A DNA stretch of 64,000 nucleotides from Oxalobacteraceae bacterium. Its GTDB lineage: Bacteria; Pseudomonadota; Gammaproteobacteria; Burkholderiales; Burkholderiaceae_D. This document shows positions 26,828 through 36,010 of this stretch, piece by piece. The stretch's first letter is position 1, and the number at the start of each line of letters is the position of its first letter. The stretch lies in contig JAIXXN010000046.1 of NCBI GenBank assembly GCA_027490725.1, positions 34,881 to 98,880 on the forward strand. The letters are read 5' to 3'. A program made the translations under genes and the position numbers. The notes under the pieces were generated by a model. The model was not told where the DNA came from, searched no databases, and worked only from the letters and a program-made list of their open reading frames with translations.

Positions 26828-27605
26828 TCCGCTGATCGTTAGCAACACCGCCGATGCGGTAAACACTTCGCCACAGCCCGCCGCTGCAGCCAGCGCTCTG
26901 CCGCCGCGCTTTAGCTGCTTTGTGACGGGCACCGACACGGAAATCGGCAAGACGCTGATTTCCTCGGCGATGCTGCATGCGCTGGTCCAGCGCGGCGTAC
27001 GCGCCTGCGGCATGAAGCCGGTCGCCGCCGGTGCCGAACTGCGCGACGGCCGCTGGCATAACGACGATTGCGACCAGCTGGCGGCTGCCAGCAATGTCCA
27101 CCTGCCGCAATCGATCACCACGCCGTTCCTGCTCAGGGAAGCGGCCGCACCGCATATCGCTGCGGCACTGGAAGGCGTCACGATTGCTGCCGTGCCGATT
27201 CTGGCGGCCTATGTCGAAATGAATGCCGCTGCCGACGCCACCGTGGTGGAAGGTGTGGGCGGTTTCCGCGTGCCGCTCAACGACGATTTCGATACGGCCG
27301 ATCTGGCCGCAGAACTGGAACTGCCGGTGGTACTGGTGGTCGGTCTGCGCCTCGGCTGCATCAGCCACGCCCTGCTGACGGTGGAAGCCATCGCCGCACG
27401 GGGTCTGAAACTGGTCGGCTGGGTTGCCAACGAAACCGTGGCCGACATGGCTTTTGCCGACGAAAACGTGGCCGCACTGGCGCAGCGCATTGATGCGCCG
27501 CTGCTGGGGCGCGTGCCGCGTCTGGCCACACCGGGCGCGCAGGCCGCCGCCGCCCATCTCGATTTCACGCTGCTGCCCAACTGGCCAGCTCATACCAAAC
27601 TCTGA
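26814..27605 (+). CDS. bioD: Dethiobiotin synthetase BioD
   Basis: An ATP-dependent carboxylase closing the ureido ring of dethiobiotin. The P-loop reads [10 protein letters not shown], followed by [10 protein letters not shown] and [12 protein letters not shown], as expected. AAAGGA 6 nt before ATG 26814 selects this start (263 residues) over 26793. It has about 30 extra N-terminal residues of low complexity before the P-loop strand. Confidence 0.92.
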   Translation: MSLDDPLIVSNTADAVNTSPQPAAAASALPPRFSCFVTGTDTEIGKTLISSAMLHALVQRGVRACGMKPVAAGAELRDGRWHNDDCDQLAAASNVHLPQSITTPFLLREAAAPHIAAALEGVTIAAVPILAAYVEMNAAADATVVEGVGGFRVPLNDDFDTADLAAELELPVVLVVGLRLGCISHALLTVEAIAARGLKLVGWVANETVADMAFADENVAALAQRIDAPLLGRVPRLATPGAQAAAAHLDFTLLPNWPAHTKL

Positions 27606-27622
27606 ACCAAGAAGGAAACACG

Positions 27623-28672
27623 ATGTCCCAGAACACCCTGCAAGAACCAAAGACCGTCGAGCTACACCGTCCTGCCGCAGCCATCAAGCTGCCGGATGCC
27701 GCCACCTGGCCGCTGGATGAAGTGATGGCCCTGTTCGATCTGCCGTTCACCGAGCTGATGGCGCGCGCTCAGGACACCCATCGTGTCAACTTCCCGGAAG
27801 GCGACGTCGAACTGGCAACCCTGCTGTCGATCAAAACCGGCGGCTGCGAAGAAGACTGCGGCTACTGCCCGCAGGCGGCCCGCTACGACACCGGCGTGGA
27901 AGCGAAAAAAATTCTCGATATCGACACCGTGCTGGCCGCAGCCCAGCAGGCCAAGGACAACGGCGCGACCCGCTTCTGCATGGGCGCCGCATGGCGTAGC
28001 CCGAAAGATCGCGACATGGACAAGGTCGAAGAGATGGTGCGCGAAGTGAAAGCACTGGGCATGGAAACCTGCGCCACGCTGGGCATGCTGGAAGAAGAGC
28101 AGGCGCTGCGCCTGAAAAAAGCCGGTCTGGATTACTACAACCACAATCTGGATACTGCCCCCGAGTTCTACGACAACGTCACCTCGACCCGCGAATATCA
28201 GGACCGTCTGGATACGCTGGGGCGCATCCGTGAAGCGGGCCTGAAAGTGTGCTGCGGCGGTATCGTCGGCATGGGCGAAACCCGTTTGCAGCGCGCCGGT
28301 CTGATCGCGCAACTGGCCAACCTGAATCCGTATCCGGAATCGGTGCCGGTCAACCATCTGGTGCAGGTCGAAGGCACGCCACTGTACGGCCTCGATCCAC
28401 TCGATCCGTTCGAATTCGTGCGCACCATCGCTGTCGCGCGCATCACCATGCCAAAAGCACGGGTGCGTCTGTCGGCCGGTCGTCGCCAGATGGGTGAAGC
28501 GGTGCAAGCCATGTGCTTCCTGGCAGGCGCCAACTCGATCTTCTACGGCGACAAGCTGCTCACCACCGACAATCCGGAAGCGGACGACGACCGCAAGCTG
28601 CTGGCAAAACTGGGCCTGAAAACCCGCGGCACCGTGCTGGAATCGGCGCCTAAGGAGAAGTGCGGCTGCTAA
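27623..28672 (+). CDS. bioB: Biotin synthase BioB
   Basis: A radical-SAM enzyme inserting sulfur into dethiobiotin. The 349-residue protein has [10 protein letters not shown] (CxxxCxxC), [23 protein letters not shown] and GGIVGMGET, all family marks. It ends the four-gene bio block; the carboxylase alpha subunit that would use its product begins 90 bp later. Confidence 0.96.
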   Translation: MSQNTLQEPKTVELHRPAAAIKLPDAATWPLDEVMALFDLPFTELMARAQDTHRVNFPEGDVELATLLSIKTGGCEEDCGYCPQAARYDTGVEAKKILDIDTVLAAAQQAKDNGATRFCMGAAWRSPKDRDMDKVEEMVREVKALGMETCATLGMLEEEQALRLKKAGLDYYNHNLDTAPEFYDNVTSTREYQDRLDTLGRIREAGLKVCCGGIVGMGETRLQRAGLIAQLANLNPYPESVPVNHLVQVEGTPLYGLDPLDPFEFVRTIAVARITMPKARVRLSAGRRQMGEAVQAMCFLAGANSIFYGDKLLTTDNPEADDDRKLLAKLGLKTRGTVLESAPKEKCGC

Positions 28673-28680
28673 GCACAGCG

Positions 28681-28707
28681 CACCAGGTTAAAAAGCTTCA
28701 CCAGGTT
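28681..28707. promoter_or_regulatory. Direct repeats in the bioB-liuD gap
   Basis: CACCAGGTT occurs at 28681-28689 and 28699-28707, 18 bp apart, upstream of a TATAAA at 28722-28727. This may be a regulated internal promoter for the carboxylase alpha subunit, but no convincing -35 box is seen. Confidence 0.25.
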
Positions 28708-28762
28708 CAGACGCCGCACTCTATAAAAAAACTTCCAGCCATAAGCTGCAAAGAGAGAGACC

Positions 28763-30799
28763 ATGTTTACAAAAATACTGATCGCCAATCGTGGTGAAAT
28801 CGCCTGCCGTGTGGCCGCTACCGCGCGCCGCATGGGCATCAAGACTGTCGCCGTGTATTCCGACGCGGACGCCAACGCCAAGCACGTCGCCGTATGTGAC
28901 GAAGCGGTGCTGATCGGCCCTGCTGCCGCCAAGGAAAGCTATCTGCGCGCCGACAAAATCATCGAAGTAGCGCAAGCGACCGGTGCACAGGCGATCCACC
29001 CCGGTTATGGTTTCCTCTCCGAGAACGCCGAATTCGCCGAAGCCTGCGCCGCAGCAGGGCTGGTATTCATTGGCCCGCCTGCATCGGCGATGCGTGCCAT
29101 GGGTTCCAAATCGGCTGCCAAATCGCTGATGGAAAAAGCCAATGTGCCACTGGTGCCGGGTTACCACGGCGAACAGCAGGATGCCGATTTCCTGCACACG
29201 CAGGCCGACCGCATCGGCTATCCGGTGCTGCTGAAAGCCTCCGCCGGTGGTGGTGGCAAAGGCATGCGCGTCATCGAATGCTCGGAGCAGTTCAAGGAAG
29301 CGCTGGCGTCCTGCAAACGCGAAGCGATCAGTTCTTTCGGCGACGACAAGGTACTGGCAGAAAAATATCTGCAGCGCCCGCGCCATATTGAAATTCAGGT
29401 GTTTGCCGATACGCTGGGCAACTGTATCTATCTGTTCGAGCGCGATTGCTCGGTACAGCGCCGTCACCAGAAAGTGCTGGAAGAAGCGCCAGCACCGAAT
29501 ATGCCGGCCGAACGCCGCGCCGCCATGGGTGAAGCTGCCGTGGCAGCGGCCAAGGCGGTCGGCTATGTGGGTGCCGGTACGGTGGAGTTCATCGCCAATC
29601 AGGATGGCTCGTTCTACTTCATGGAGATGAACACCCGCCTGCAGGTGGAACATCCGGTGACGGAAATGATCACCGGTACCGATCTGGTGGAATGGCAGTT
29701 GCGCGTCGCCGCTGGCGAGCCGCTGCCGAAGCAGCAGCACGAACTGGCCATCCACGGCCACGCCATCGAAGCGCGTATCTACGCGGAGAATCCGGAAAAG
29801 GGCTTCCTGCCGTCGATCGGCACCTTGCGCCATATGCAGATCCCGGCCGCAGTCGCCTTCGAGCTCGGTGGCAGCGCCACCCAGCCAGCCGCCGTGCGGG
29901 TCGATTCCGGGGTGCGCAGTGGCGACGCGATTTCACCTTATTACGATCCGATGATCGCCAAGCTGATTGTCTGGGGCGCCGACCGCAAGCAGGCACTGGC
30001 CCGTATGGCGCAAGCACTGTCGCAATACCAGATCGTCGGTCTGGCGACCAATATCGCCTTCCTGAAACGGCTGGTGGAAGGGCAGGCGTTCTCCAGCGCC
30101 GATCTGGATACCGGCCTGATTGAACGCCATCACGACAGCCTGTTCCCGGCCGCCCATGCAGCGCCAGCGAACGTGCTGGCGCTGGCCGCCGTGGCCCTGG
30201 TCGAAGCGGAGAAGGAAGTCTCGGCCGCCCAGTCGGGTGCCAACGCAGCCGACCCGTGGGGGCAGGCGCTGGGCTGGCGCATGAATCAGGCTTATCTGCG
30301 CACGCTGTCCTTCAGCGACGAATACGCGGCAGAACAACCGTACCGGGTCAAGCTGGCGTACCGTGCCAGCGACTGGCTGTTCGGTGTGGGCGAAGCTGCC
30401 CCGCAGGTTCTGAGCCTGATGTCGCAGCAGGGCAGTGATTTCAGCATCAAGCTGGGCGAGCAGGCCGTGCATGGCAGCGTGCGCCGCGATGGCGAGCTGC
30501 TGCACGTGTTCTGCAACGGCGCGCATTACCCGCTCACTTATCTGGACCCGATGGCGCATGCCGGTGAAAGCGAAACGGAAGGCGGCCGCCTGACAGCGCC
30601 GATGCCGGGCAAGGTGGTGGCCGTGCTGGCAACTGCCGGACAGGCTGTGAAAAAGGGCGATGCGCTGGTGATCATGGAAGCGATGAAGATGGAGCACACC
30701 ATCGCCGCGCCGCATGACGGCGTGGTGGAAGAGGTGCTGTACGGCGTGGGCGATCAGGTCACTGACGGCGCTCCGCTGCTGGCATTCAAAACGGCTTGA
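28763..30799 (+). CDS. liuD: Methylcrotonyl-CoA carboxylase, alpha (biotin carboxylase/biotin carrier) subunit
   Basis: A 678-residue protein with the biotin carboxylase half (KILIANRGEIACRV start, AGGGGKGMRV ATP-grasp loop, MNTRLQVEHPVTE) and a C-terminal biotinyl domain whose target lysine is in VIMEAMKMEHTI. It pairs with liuB but lies about 5 kb downstream, with the biotin genes between. GAGAGAGA precedes the start. Confidence 0.92.
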   Translation: MFTKILIANRGEIACRVAATARRMGIKTVAVYSDADANAKHVAVCDEAVLIGPAAAKESYLRADKIIEVAQATGAQAIHPGYGFLSENAEFAEACAAAGLVFIGPPASAMRAMGSKSAAKSLMEKANVPLVPGYHGEQQDADFLHTQADRIGYPVLLKASAGGGGKGMRVIECSEQFKEALASCKREAISSFGDDKVLAEKYLQRPRHIEIQVFADTLGNCIYLFERDCSVQRRHQKVLEEAPAPNMPAERRAAMGEAAVAAAKAVGYVGAGTVEFIANQDGSFYFMEMNTRLQVEHPVTEMITGTDLVEWQLRVAAGEPLPKQQHELAIHGHAIEARIYAENPEKGFLPSIGTLRHMQIPAAVAFELGGSATQPAAVRVDSGVRSGDAISPYYDPMIAKLIVWGADRKQALARMAQALSQYQIVGLATNIAFLKRLVEGQAFSSADLDTGLIERHHDSLFPAAHAAPANVLALAAVALVEAEKEVSAAQSGANAADPWGQALGWRMNQAYLRTLSFSDEYAAEQPYRVKLAYRASDWLFGVGEAAPQVLSLMSQQGSDFSIKLGEQAVHGSVRRDGELLHVFCNGAHYPLTYLDPMAHAGESETEGGRLTAPMPGKVVAVLATAGQAVKKGDALVIMEAMKMEHTIAAPHDGVVEEVLYGVGDQVTDGAPLLAFKTA

Positions 30800-30808
30800 G
30801 GAGTGAGT

Positions 30809-31741
30809 ATGCGTATTCTGCTGCATCGTGCGGACGGTAATACCGGCCCATGGATCGAAGACTTTGCCCGCCATCTGCCGGAAGCGCAGGTGGAAGTCTG
30901 GAGCGAAGAGCACAGCAAGGGCCCGTATGACTACGCGGTGGTGTGGTCGCCGCCGCAAGGCATGCTGGCGCAGCTGGCACAGGTCAAGGCGATCTTCCTC
31001 ACCGGTGCCGGGGTCGACGCGCTGATGCGCTTCAATGACGAGATTCCCGCCCACATCCCGGTGATCCGCCTGGAAGATGCGGGCATGGCTGCGCAGATGG
31101 CCGAATACGTGAGCTACGCGGTGCTGCGCTATTTCCGCCGCCTCGATGAATACGAAGCACAGTCGCGCGCCGGTCACTGGCTGCCGCTGGAACAGTATGA
31201 CCGCGCGGATTTTTCCGTCGGTGTGCTGGGCATGGGGGTGCTGGGTAGCCGCGTGCTGGAAGCCTTGAAGCCGTTCGGCTTGCCACTGCGCGGCTGGAGC
31301 CGTAGCCCGAAACAGTTTGATGGGGTCGAGTGCTTCCACGGCAGCGAGGGACTGGATCGCTTCCTGCGCGGCAGCCGCGTGCTGGTCTGCATGCTGCCGC
31401 TGACGCCGGAAACCGGCAATCTGCTGGATCGCACCAATATGAGCAAGCTGCCAGTCGGTGCGTATCTGATCAACGTGGCGCGCGGCGCGCATATCGCCGA
31501 ACCGGATCTGCTCACGCTGATCAAGTCCGGCCATATCAGCGCCGCCACGCTCGACGTGTTCCGTAACGAACCCCTACCGCAACAGCACCCGTTCTGGCAG
31601 GAGCCGCGCATCACCATCACGCCGCATATTTCGGCACTGACGCTGCGCAGCGAAAGCATCGCGCAGATCGCCGACAAGATCCGCGCACTGGGCGCAGGCC
31701 AGAGCGTGGCCGGTGTCGTCGACCGTAACCGAGGATATTGA
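30809..31741 (+). CDS. ghrA: 2-hydroxyacid dehydrogenase, GhrA-like (glyoxylate/hydroxypyruvate reductase A)
   Basis: A 310-residue NAD(P)H-dependent D-2-hydroxyacid dehydrogenase. It has the dinucleotide motif GVLGMGVLGSRV, LLDRTNMSKLPVGAYLINVARGAH, and the catalytic histidine in ITPHISAL. GAGGAG 5 nt before ATG 30809 decides the start. It is tightly packed between the leucine genes, so the natural substrate may be a branched 2-oxoacid rather than glyoxylate; this is inference. Confidence 0.85.
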   Translation: MRILLHRADGNTGPWIEDFARHLPEAQVEVWSEEHSKGPYDYAVVWSPPQGMLAQLAQVKAIFLTGAGVDALMRFNDEIPAHIPVIRLEDAGMAAQMAEYVSYAVLRYFRRLDEYEAQSRAGHWLPLEQYDRADFSVGVLGMGVLGSRVLEALKPFGLPLRGWSRSPKQFDGVECFHGSEGLDRFLRGSRVLVCMLPLTPETGNLLDRTNMSKLPVGAYLINVARGAHIAEPDLLTLIKSGHISAATLDVFRNEPLPQQHPFWQEPRITITPHISALTLRSESIAQIADKIRALGAGQSVAGVVDRNRGY

Positions 31742-31742
31742 A

Positions 31743-32654
31743 ATGAGCACTCTCCCCAAGCAGGTCAAGATCGTTGAAGTGGGGCCGCGTGACGGCCTGC
31801 AGAACGAAAAGGAAAGCGTACCGGCCGAGATCAAGATCGAACTGGTGAACCGCCTCACCAGCGCCGGCTTCCGCAACATCGAAGCAGCATCGTTCGTGTC
31901 GCCCAAGTGGGTGCCGCAAATGGCCACCAGCGCTGAAGTGATGGCCGCCATCGAACGCCGTCCCGGTGTGATCTATTCCGCGCTGACGCCGAATATGCAG
32001 GGCTTCGACGCGGCACTGGCGGCCCGCGCGGACGAAGTGGTGATCTTCGGCTCGGCGTCGGAAGCGTTCTCGCAAAAGAATATCAACTGCTCGATCGCCG
32101 AATCGATCGCCCGTTTTGAAACTGTGGCGAAAGCCGCCAAAGATCATGGCCTGCGTCTGCGCGGCAGCATCAGCTGCGCCTTCGGCTGCCCTTATCAGGG
32201 CGACGTGCCACTGTCTGCCGTGGCCGACGTGGTAGGGCGCATGCGTGATCTGGGCTGCGACGAAATCGACATCGCCGACACCATCGGCGTGGCGACCCCG
32301 CGCAAAACCCAGGCGGTGATGGACACTGCGATCCGCGCCTTCCGCGTGGACGGCCTGTCCGGTCACTTCCACGACACCTATGGTCAGGCGCTGGCGAATA
32401 TCTACGCCAGTCTGGAAGTCGGCATTGCGATTTACCACTCGTCCGTGACGGGTCTGGGCGGCTGCCCCTACGCCAAGGGCGCTACCGGCAATGTGGCCAC
32501 GGAAGATGTGCTGTATATGATGCAGGGGCTGGGCATCGAGACCGGCATCGATCTCGACATCGTGGTCGATGCTGGCCAGTTCATTGCGCAGTTCCTCGGC
32601 CGCAAAGGCAATAGCCGGGCAGGCAACGCTATCGCGGCCAAGCGCGCAGGCTAG
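31743..32654 (+). CDS. liuE: Hydroxymethylglutaryl-CoA lyase
   Basis: This enzyme splits HMG-CoA into acetyl-CoA and acetoacetate, the last leucine-specific step. The 303-residue TIM-barrel protein has VEVGPRDGLQNE and GLGGCPYAKGATGNVATED, which holds the catalytic cysteine. GAGG precedes ATG 31743, one base after the ghrA stop. An intrinsic terminator follows 53 bp after the stop. Confidence 0.93.
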   Translation: MSTLPKQVKIVEVGPRDGLQNEKESVPAEIKIELVNRLTSAGFRNIEAASFVSPKWVPQMATSAEVMAAIERRPGVIYSALTPNMQGFDAALAARADEVVIFGSASEAFSQKNINCSIAESIARFETVAKAAKDHGLRLRGSISCAFGCPYQGDVPLSAVADVVGRMRDLGCDEIDIADTIGVATPRKTQAVMDTAIRAFRVDGLSGHFHDTYGQALANIYASLEVGIAIYHSSVTGLGGCPYAKGATGNVATEDVLYMMQGLGIETGIDLDIVVDAGQFIAQFLGRKGNSRAGNAIAAKRAG

Positions 32655-32707
32655 ACAGGCAGGGCAGCACGCGCCAGCAGTGGCGCGCTAGCACCACAAA
32701 TCGGAAG

Positions 32708-32742
32708 GCAGACAGTACCCGGCGGGCTGTCTGCTTTTTTTT
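32708..32742 (+). terminator. Rho-independent terminator after the leucine/biotin cluster
   Basis: Stem GCAGACAG/CTGTCTGC (32708-32715, 32727-32734) around an 11-nt loop, followed by eight T. Confidence 0.85.
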
Positions 32743-32771
32743 CGTCGATGGCTCTGGCTGGCACTACAGAT

Positions 32772-32811
32772 AAAAAAAAGACCCAAGAGCCGAAACTCTT
32801 GAGTCTTTTTT
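32772..32811 (-). terminator. Terminator of the tRNA-Pro gene (bidirectional)
   Basis: AGACCCAAGAG and CTCTTGAGTCT pair around CCGAAA, flanked by A8 on the left and T6 on the right, so it can work in both directions. It lies just past the tRNA 3' end. Confidence 0.8.
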
Positions 32812-32819
32812 CTTGAATC

Positions 32820-32896
32820 TGGTCGGAGTACAAGGATTCGAACCTTGGACCCCCTGGTCCCAAACCAGGTGCGCTACCGGGCTGCGCCACACTCCG
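32820..32896 (-). tRNA. tRNA-Pro (anticodon UGG)
   Basis: Reading the minus strand: acceptor CGGAGTG, D-arm with AGCCCGGTAGC, anticodon stem/loop CCTGGTTTGGGACCAGG with UGG, variable GGGTC, T-arm with GGTTCGAATCC, then matching TACTCCG and an encoded ACCA. The length is 77 nt including CCA. Confidence 0.95.
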
Positions 32897-32906
32897 AAGA
32901 AGCAAG

Positions 32907-32935
32907 ATAATACAAGCCGCCAAGCCTTCCGTCAA
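32907..32935 (-). promoter_or_regulatory. Promoter of tRNA-Pro
   Basis: TTGACG (32935-32930), 17-bp spacer and TATTAT (32912-32907) on the minus strand. The predicted start is about 4 nt before the mature tRNA 5' end, so the leader is minimal. Confidence 0.75.
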
Positions 32936-33032
32936 GTGCTCCGCTAAATTTTCTCCCATCAGCGTTCGTCGCTGCGCCACCAGGCACGCGCTGTATGCGA
33001 TGATGCGCCATGCCGATCTTATCTAAAAGACC

Positions 33033-33698
33033 ATGAGCAGCACTGCCAGCCGCTTGAACGCTGTGTCGATGCGCGCGCCGCGCTTACTCACCGGGGTACT
33101 GATCTCGCTGTGCCTGCACGGGCTGCTGATACTTGCCTACCTGCTGGCAAAACCCACTGCGCCAGAACAGCGCGCGCCGGCCAGTCGCATGACGGTCTGG
33201 CTACAGCCGCTGGTCAAGCCGCGCGCCCCTGCAGCGCCAGCGCTGGCCACCACTCAGCGCCTACCGGAGCGACGCGCATCGCTCACGGCAAAGCCGGATC
33301 AGCCCCGCAAAGCCAGCACCCCGCTAGCCAGTAGCGCCGCAAGCGTACCGGCTGCCGCCGAGGTAGTGGCTGCGGCAGCGCCGGACAGCCAGACTAGCGT
33401 AGCGTTGCAGGAAAAAGGGGATGGCTCAACGGACGGGATGACGAAGCAGGCCGCAGCGCCCTTCGATGTGAATGCCGCCTTGAAAATGGCACGCAAGCAG
33501 GCCAGCGTTAAAGATCCGGCGCGGGCTGCACTACCGGTGGCCCAACTGGACGATCACCCGCTATATCCGGCCGACACCAGCAGCAAGCTGGCACGCGACA
33601 TACAGCAGTCGACTCGCCCTGACTGCCGCAAAGGCGGCAGTATTTTTTCACCACTGATCTGGCTACTGGACAAAAAAGACAGCGGCTGCAAGTTCTGA
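33033..33698 (+). CDS. Small inner-membrane-anchored protein of unknown function
   Basis: A 221-residue protein with one N-terminal membrane helix (LLTGVLISLCLHGLLILAYLL), a long Pro/Ala/Lys linker and a short conserved-looking C-terminus (LARDIQQSTRPDCRKGGSIFSPLIWLLDKKDSGCKF) with two cysteines. The layout resembles TonB-like envelope proteins, but no TonB signature is present. The TRPDC...GCKF ending resembles one I associate with hypothetical proteins of Oxalobacteraceae. Function is unknown. Confidence 0.65.
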   Translation: MSSTASRLNAVSMRAPRLLTGVLISLCLHGLLILAYLLAKPTAPEQRAPASRMTVWLQPLVKPRAPAAPALATTQRLPERRASLTAKPDQPRKASTPLASSAASVPAAAEVVAAAAPDSQTSVALQEKGDGSTDGMTKQAAAPFDVNAALKMARKQASVKDPARAALPVAQLDDHPLYPADTSSKLARDIQQSTRPDCRKGGSIFSPLIWLLDKKDSGCKF

Positions 33699-33753
33699 AC
33701 TGGCGGCGCGCTGATTGAGGCAAGCTGTGCCTGTAGGGATGCCGGTCGCCAGC

Positions 33754-34662
33754 CTAGGCCTGGTCTTTCAGCTGCAGGGCGCGCTCGTACAGCGCATTTT
33801 TTTTGCGCCCGGTAATCTGCGCCGTCAGATTGGCCGCCTGCTTGACGGGACATTCGGCCAGCAGGATTTTCAGAATCCGCTCGGCTTCGGCGTCCTGTTC
33901 TTCTTCGGCAGCCGAGGCACCTTCCAGCAGCACCACAAACTCGCCTTTTTCGCGATGGGCATCGGCCTTCAGCCACGCCACCGCTTCCGACAGCGGACAG
34001 CGGTGGATTTCTTCGAACATCTTGGTCAGCTCGCGTGCAAACACTACCTGACGCTGCGGCTCGAATACTTCGGCCAGCGCGCTGGCACATTCGATGATGC
34101 GGTGGGGCGCTTCGTAAAACACCATGGTGGCAGTCACGGCGCGCAAGGTGTTGAGGAAGTTTTCGCGCTGCTTGGACTTGGCCGGTAAAAAGCCGACAAA
34201 GTAGAACTGGTCATTGACCAGGCCACTGGCCGACAACGCCGTCACGGCAGCCGAAGCGCCGGGCAAGGGCAGCACGCGCAGACCGGCAGCCCGCACGGCA
34301 TCGACAATCCGCGCGCCGGGGTCGGACACGGCCGGCGTACCGGCATCGGACACCAGTGCAATCCGCTCGCCCGCCTGCAGCCGCGCGATCAGGGTCTGCG
34401 CCACTTCGCGTTCGTTGTGCTGGTGCGCGGCGATCAGCGGCTGGTGCAGGCCGAAGCGCGTCATCAGCTGCGCCGTGTTGCGGGTGTCTTCACAGGCCAC
34501 CGCATTGACCAGACTCAAAACATGCAGCGCGCGCAGACTTATATCGGTCACATTGCCGATCGGCGTCGCCACCACGTACAAGGTTGCGCTAGGATAGGTC
34601 TGGTGGGCCATTTCGTCCATTACGGGCAGGTTGGCAATCGAGCTGGGTGCTTGAGCAGTCAT
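33754..34662 (-). CDS. rsmI: 16S rRNA (cytidine-1402-2'-O)-methyltransferase RsmI
   Basis: RsmI methylates the ribose of C1402 in 16S rRNA using S-adenosylmethionine. The 302-residue protein has LYVVATPIGNVTDISLRAL, ACEDTRNTAQLM, LVSDAGTPAVSDPGARIV and PGASAAVTALSASGL, all diagnostic. The open frame extends further to 34911, but that part overlaps the divergent lpoA-like gene and is not RsmI-like. I use ATG 34662, although a later ATG is possible. Confidence 0.92.
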   Translation of the reverse strand: MTAQAPSSIANLPVMDEMAHQTYPSATLYVVATPIGNVTDISLRALHVLSLVNAVACEDTRNTAQLMTRFGLHQPLIAAHQHNEREVAQTLIARLQAGERIALVSDAGTPAVSDPGARIVDAVRAAGLRVLPLPGASAAVTALSASGLVNDQFYFVGFLPAKSKQRENFLNTLRAVTATMVFYEAPHRIIECASALAEVFEPQRQVVFARELTKMFEEIHRCPLSEAVAWLKADAHREKGEFVVLLEGASAAEEEQDAEAERILKILLAECPVKQAANLTAQITGRKKNALYERALQLKDQA

Positions 34663-34671
34663 GGAGGTCTG

Positions 34672-36003
34672 ATGAAAAGTAGAAATTGGTGGCAACGGTG
34701 GCAGTGGTGGCCATCCTGCCTGCTGGCGCTGGCGGTCAGCGCCTGCAGTACGCCGTTCTGCAACGCGCCCGGTGGATTGTGCGCGTCCGGCACGGCAAAT
34801 ACAAGTGGCGCGCCCGCGCCAGCGCTCGCAACAGCAGTCACGCCGGCCGCGCCGGCGCCCGCCGCAGCAACGCAGCCCGAGCCGTCCGCCGCCGAAACCT
34901 TTGCCGTGCAACTGCCCCCGGCCAGCCCGCGCGATACGATCAACGTGCCTGTGCCCGCAGCTGCATCCGCACCGGCCAGCAACGCCGCACCACTGCGCAT
35001 CGCGCTGCTGTTACCACTGCAATCGGCCACGCTGGGTGACGCCGCAGCCGCCGTGCGCGACGGCGTGCTGGCCGCCTGGGAGCTGGAGCCGGACAATATC
35101 AGCATCGCCGTCATCGAGACGGGCGACGTCGCGCAGGATGTGCTGTACCGCTATGCGCAGGCAGTCCAGCATCATGATGCCGTGATCGGCCCCTTGTCGC
35201 GCGCCGCCGTCACCACCCTGGCCGCCAGTGCGCTGGTGAGCAAGCCCACCGTGGTGCTGAACTATCCTGAAGGGCAAGGCAGCGCCGACGCCAGCGCCCT
35301 GCCGCCGCTGATGCTGGCCATGGGGCTGTCGCTGGAAGACCAGGCGCGCCAGCTGGCACGGCGCGCCGCGACGAATCTGCCGGTCAGCATCGTCAGCACG
35401 GCCACTCCATGGCAGCAGCGCGTGGCGGCCGCCTTTGCGGCCCAGTGGCAGGCCAACGGTCAGCCCGCCTACCGCGCGGAGCTGGGTACGCCGGACGGCG
35501 AACTGAGCGACGCCGAAATTCTGCAATGGTATGCGCGTCTGCGCACCCAGCGTCCCGGCCTGCTGTTCTCGGCCATGGGCGCGGAACAGACGCGCCATCT
35601 GCTAGCCGTGCTGGCCGAAGCCGATGCGGGCGAGCCGGATCGTCTGCTAAACGGTTTGCAGATCTATGGCACCGCGGCCCTCAACACGGGCCAGCCGCAG
35701 CCGGCCCTGAACGGGGTGCGCCTGCTCGATCTGCCATGGCGCTTGCAGCCCGACCACGCAGCGGTGATGAGTTATCCGCGTCCGACACCGCCAGCGGGCG
35801 CCGATCTGGAACGTCTGTATGCACTGGGCATCGACGCTTACCGGGTGCTGCGCGCGATTAGCCGTGCGCCGCAAGGCGCCATCCGCCTCGATGGTGTGAC
35901 GGGCCAGTTACGGATCGATTTCGGCCACGGCCCGGCGCAATTCGAGCGCAGCGAACCGGCCGCCGAGTACCGCGACGGCCGGCCACAGGTGCTGACGCCT
36001 TAG
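34672..36003 (+). CDS. LpoA-like outer-membrane lipoprotein, penicillin-binding-protein activator
   Basis: GGAGG at 34663-34667 fixes ATG 34672. The 443-residue product begins with a lipoprotein signal (LLALAVSAC lipobox), has an Ala/Pro linker, then a periplasmic-binding-protein-like domain from about residue 105 (LRIALLLPLQSATLGDAAAAVRDGVLAAW). This matches the C-terminal domain of LpoA (YraM), which activates PBP1a; the N-terminal TPR half of E. coli LpoA is missing, as is usual in betaproteobacteria. Gene order with rsmI and yraN agrees. Confidence 0.82.
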   Translation: MKSRNWWQRWQWWPSCLLALAVSACSTPFCNAPGGLCASGTANTSGAPAPALATAVTPAAPAPAAATQPEPSAAETFAVQLPPASPRDTINVPVPAAASAPASNAAPLRIALLLPLQSATLGDAAAAVRDGVLAAWELEPDNISIAVIETGDVAQDVLYRYAQAVQHHDAVIGPLSRAAVTTLAASALVSKPTVVLNYPEGQGSADASALPPLMLAMGLSLEDQARQLARRAATNLPVSIVSTATPWQQRVAAAFAAQWQANGQPAYRAELGTPDGELSDAEILQWYARLRTQRPGLLFSAMGAEQTRHLLAVLAEADAGEPDRLLNGLQIYGTAALNTGQPQPALNGVRLLDLPWRLQPDHAAVMSYPRPTPPAGADLERLYALGIDAYRVLRAISRAPQGAIRLDGVTGQLRIDFGHGPAQFERSEPAAEYRDGRPQVLTP

Positions 36004-36010
36004 GCCAGCC

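Noticed and set aside
34673..34911. N-terminal extension of RsmI to 34911
   Set aside because: The extra residues are Arg/Cys-rich and lie antisense to the lpoA-like lipoprotein signal and linker; they do not look like RsmI.
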